Shown: positions 62,064 to 64,000 of the stretch, in pieces
Layout: the number at the start of each line of letters is the position of its first letter
Numbering within the stretch: position 1 is the stretch's first letter
DNA from: Jeotgalicoccus nanhaiensis
GTDB taxonomy: Bacteria; Bacillota; Bacilli; Staphylococcales; Salinicoccaceae
DNA: 64,000 bases
Reading direction: 5' to 3'
Assembly (NCBI GenBank): GCA_004570955.1
Contig: SPPL01000001.1
Span: 186,001 to 250,000 of the forward strand
Made by a program: the position numbers and the translations under genes
The notes under the pieces: model-generated
Seen by the model: only the letters and a program-made list of their open reading frames with translations
Told to the model about the DNA's origin: nothing
Database searches by the model: none

Positions 62064-62463
62064 TTTTAATTCCCCCTAATTAAATCTTATTTATCATACA
62101 TTATAAACATATTATTTATAATAGAAATGATTAACTTACTTTTTACATCTTTTTTTAATCCACTCTGCTCAGTGGATACTCTATTATACTCCGATTTAAC
62201 AATCTTAATTTTTATTAATATATTAATAAAAATAATGCAGCAGACCATTCCAAGAGTGGTACAATATGATTAAAGCTCTGGCTGCTCTCATATTTCATTA
62301 TTCAGCATGTGAAATGCGTTTGCGGCTTCATCTGCAGTCTGAGTATTTACACTGCAGGATTTTTAACAGGTGTGCCGTCAGACTTATTGACCACCCTTGT
62401 AAAGTATAATATGATTAATTATATATTAAATTTGACAATTTTAACATAGGTGGTGGAAATTTT
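62064..62463. other. Non-coding region between Tat module and small membrane-protein gene
   Basis: A 400-bp divergent intergenic space. The left part is AT-rich and should hold the Tat-module promoter (a TATAAT is present on the minus strand near 62,183-62,188). The middle, 62,260-62,390, is less AT-rich, with a CTGCAGT..ACTGCAG dyad at about 62,331-62,357. No coding frame with a ribosome site was seen, and no riboswitch class was recognised. Confidence 0.5.
62387..62415 (+). promoter_or_regulatory. Promoter of the small membrane-protein gene
   Basis: TTGACC, a 17-base spacer and TATGAT, about 48 bases upstream of the start codon. Confidence 0.5.
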
Positions 62464-62856
62464 ATGTCATTCTTTAACTTGCTTACCTGGAATAACAGTC
62501 ATATGGATTTGCGTTACGTCGAAGATGATCTGCATGGCAAGGTAAATATTACCAATGTGTATAATGATGACCGTTACGTAAACATGGAGAAAGTTAATCA
62601 GAAATATGATGCAGAATTGCAAAACGCACAGCGCAGCATCAATTCCAACAGAATCATTATGCTGGTTCTTTTTACTCTTGCAGTATTCCTTCCTGCTGTG
62701 CTTTTAAGTGTAGTTCAAAGTAATCTCCTCTTAATCGGCGGTATTATCGTTTACGCTATTATTGCTTACTTCTTAATGGAAGCAGTGAACCAGGTTCAGA
62801 TTAACAGAGTCCTTTATGATATAACCAACGACAAAGAAATCCATACGCAGCCTTAA
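62464..62856 (+). CDS. Small two-helix membrane protein, unrecognised
   Basis: A 130-residue protein. A polar N-terminal 60 residues (rich in Asn, Asp and Tyr; VNITNVYNDDRYVNMEKVNQ) is followed by two membrane helices (about 63-85, MLVLFTLAVFLPAVLLSVV, and 90-107, LLIGGIIVYAIIAYFLM) and a short polar end. Both termini are probably cytoplasmic. No family is recognised. AGGTGGTGG precedes the ATG, and it has its own promoter and terminator. Confidence 0.65.
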   Translation: MSFFNLLTWNNSHMDLRYVEDDLHGKVNITNVYNDDRYVNMEKVNQKYDAELQNAQRSINSNRIIMLVLFTLAVFLPAVLLSVVQSNLLLIGGIIVYAIIAYFLMEAVNQVQINRVLYDITNDKEIHTQP

Positions 62857-62879
62857 TCAGGTGCGCATGGATTTTTTTA
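62838..62879 (+). terminator. Terminator of the small membrane-protein gene
   Basis: A 12-bp imperfect stem (AAATCCATACGCA with TGCGCATGGATTT) overlaps the stop codon and is followed by a T run. Confidence 0.75.
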
Positions 62880-63653
62880 TTCTTTTCCTTTTGATGTATT
62901 CAGCCTGCTGAGTTTTCCATATAGCTTTGTTTCTTTAAATACCGTCCCCGGAATCTTTTTCCCGCACGCGATAAATACTGTTTTCCCCTGCTGCCTGCAT
63001 CTAAGCCACCAGTATCCGTCATTATCATAGAGCTTATTAAAACTAAATTTCGAGTTTTTACCTGTAAAACCAATTCTCGAACCGGCCAGAGATGGAAAAT
63101 CCCGGATATTAATTATTTGATCTGCAGTAAAATCCCCGCTCCACAGCCAAGCTGCATTATACCTGCGTTTATCGACATTTAGAGCAAGCGGATTAATACC
63201 CGTACAAACAAAATTCCGTTCCCTGCTTATATAGCCGTATTTTTGAAATTGAATATGGAGATGGCTGCCCATCTGGACATTCTGATAATTTGTATTGCTC
63301 TGATAGCCGATAATATCCCCCTGCTTTACGTGCTGGCCGGGGCTAATAGAAAGCGGCCGTGCAAGATGACCGTAGATTACCTGAATACCAAGATTCTTAT
63401 TCGCAAGCACTACAGTACCGCCAAAGTTTCCAAAACCTGCTGTTCCAGGAGCAGCAATACCGTCAAAAACTGCCGGAACCGGTGCTCTGTCATATTTCAC
63501 AAGATCATATGCTCTGTGGTAGCCTCCGCAGTAATTATCATAGTTATAGCCGTTCACCGTATAATTTCTCAATCCCCATATTCCGCTTTTGTACTTCGCC
63601 GGATCTGATGTAACCTTAAAACCATGATTAATTAAATACTCAATTGGATTCAT
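62877..63653 (-). CDS. M23 metallopeptidase (lysostaphin-like) with C-terminal SH3b, no signal peptide
   Basis: A 258-residue peptidoglycan hydrolase. The M23 domain (about 1-150) has the zinc ligands H46 and D50 in GGYHRAYDLVKYD and HxH in GSHLHIQF, with the substrate-groove motif VIYGHLARPLSISPGQHVKQ. A linker (about 155-175) leads to an SH3b-type cell-wall binding domain ending near TVFIACGKKIPG. The domain order is that of staphylococcal lysostaphin-like and phage endolysins. It has no signal peptide and no holin, so it may be a phage remnant. GGGGGAGAAAG precedes the ATG. Confidence 0.85.
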   Translation of the reverse strand: MNPIEYLINHGFKVTSDPAKYKSGIWGLRNYTVNGYNYDNYCGGYHRAYDLVKYDRAPVPAVFDGIAAPGTAGFGNFGGTVVLANKNLGIQVIYGHLARPLSISPGQHVKQGDIIGYQSNTNYQNVQMGSHLHIQFQKYGYISRERNFVCTGINPLALNVDKRRYNAAWLWSGDFTADQIINIRDFPSLAGSRIGFTGKNSKFSFNKLYDNDGYWWLRCRQQGKTVFIACGKKIPGTVFKETKLYGKLSRLNTSKGKE

Positions 63654-63727
63654 CTTTCTCCCCCTTTTACCTTCTGACCTTTATATCGGCTGAAGACAGT
63701 AAAAAGGGCAATTTATTCTGCCGGCAG

Positions 63728-63772
63728 AAAGAAACCCGGGCAGCCAAAAGGACCATCCGGGTGTGTTTACTA
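63728..63772 (-). terminator. Terminator of the AI-2E family gene
   Basis: ACCCGG..CCGGGT stem with inner pairing around the TTTT loop, followed by TTTCTTTCT on the minus strand. Confidence 0.6.
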
Positions 63773-63777
63773 AAAAT

Positions 63778-64000
63778 TTAATTTGTTTTTGATATGTCTG
63801 TCAGCATGGTATCTTTCAGATTTGTACGGTACCTCCAGATATTCTGGATAATCGTTTTAATTACTGCATAGGTTGGTATAGCTACCAGAATACCGATAAA
63901 ACCGGCGATATTTCCTGCAGCAAGCACGATAGTAATTACAGTCAAGGGATGCAGTGCAAGAGACTGCCCCATTACATTTGGAGTAATGAGGTTACTTTCA
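63778..64000 (-). CDS. AI-2E family transporter, C-terminal fragment (cut by window)
   Basis: Only the last 73 codons or so are in the window, and the frame is open to the right edge. ESNLITPNVMGQSLALHPLT is the C-terminal signature of the AI-2E/PerM (UPF0118) family, and the following helix is AAGNIAGFIGILVAIPTYAV. These eight-helix proteins include the AI-2 exporter TqsA and Na+(Li+)/H+ antiporters, so the substrate is uncertain. Confidence 0.85.
   Translation of the reverse strand, partial: ESNLITPNVMGQSLALHPLTVITIVLAAGNIAGFIGILVAIPTYAVIKTIIQNIWRYRTNLKDTMLTDISKTN

Noticed and set aside
62877-64000. Prophage boundary at the right end of the window
   Set aside because: Only the lysin is phage-like. 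The neighbour is an ordinary AI-2E family permease and there is no integrase or attachment site.

Overview
The window reads as chromosome of a low-GC Firmicute in the Staphylococcaceae, probably a non-Staphylococcus genus such as Jeotgalicoccus or a relative. The grounds are inferential. MurE carries the DDPNM motif of the L-lysine-adding staphylococcal type. The run purD / AuxA-like protein / ptsH / ptsI / cydA follows the order I recall from Staphylococcus aureus, as does murE / small protein / prfC / htrA / ktrD. The genome also has a ComK plus SigH-like competence pair and poly(glycerol-phosphate) wall teichoic acid genes. I saw no rRNA, tRNA, CRISPR, insertion sequence or intact prophage.

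Layout. (1) 1-9,900, housekeeping: cytochrome bd subunit I (cut by the window edge), a UMF1-type MFS transporter, the PTS general enzymes, a formimidoylglutamase, an AuxA-like membrane protein, and purD divergent from folD. In S. aureus the purine operon lies between folD and purD; here it is missing. (2) 9,950-15,000: cation antiporter, Ig-like secreted protein, DJ-1/PfpI protein, lipoprotein, SLC13 permease. (3) 15,000-24,400, wall teichoic acid: tagA, a glycerophosphodiesterase, tagH-tagG-tagF-like, divergent tagD-tagB, and a large 883-residue TagF-like polymerase. (4) 24,500-36,340, an AT-rich second envelope-glycan locus: a second TagG/TagH-type exporter whose two subunits are separated by four genes, three GT4 glycosyltransferases, a CgeB-like/GT2 fusion, a heparinase II/III-like protein, an SH3/GW-like coiled-coil protein and an alpha/beta hydrolase. 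(5) 36,440-49,700: two LCP ligases, two OatA-like acyltransferases, a second heparinase-like protein, and a comK-led gene run that includes a membrane-anchored HEFGH metalloprotease, divergent from a SigH-like sigma factor. (6) 49,780-50,205: a tandem array of 41-bp hairpin-forming repeats. (7) 50,260-58,440: degenerate phosphoesterase, KtrD, HtrA, TerC under a yybP-ykoY manganese riboswitch, prfC, murE. (8) 58,570-64,000: a Tat module (TatC, GMC oxidoreductase with a Cys cluster, Tat-signal small subunit), a small membrane protein, an M23 lysin and the end of an AI-2E family permease.

How the parts work together. Regions 3-5 form one envelope programme. TagA, TagB, TagD and TagF-like enzymes build glycerol-phosphate chains, TagGH exports them, and LCP proteins attach polymers to peptidoglycan. 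A second ABC-exported polymer is apparently made next door, with cytoplasmic heparinase-like proteins and acyltransferases as candidate modifiers. The most novel material is the second glycan locus with its intracellular GW/SH3 theme, the comK/metalloprotease/SigH-like neighbourhood, the 41-bp hairpin array, and the self-contained Tat/GMC module. Start codons were often moved inward to the ATG, GTG or TTG that sits 5-10 bases from a clear ribosome binding site.
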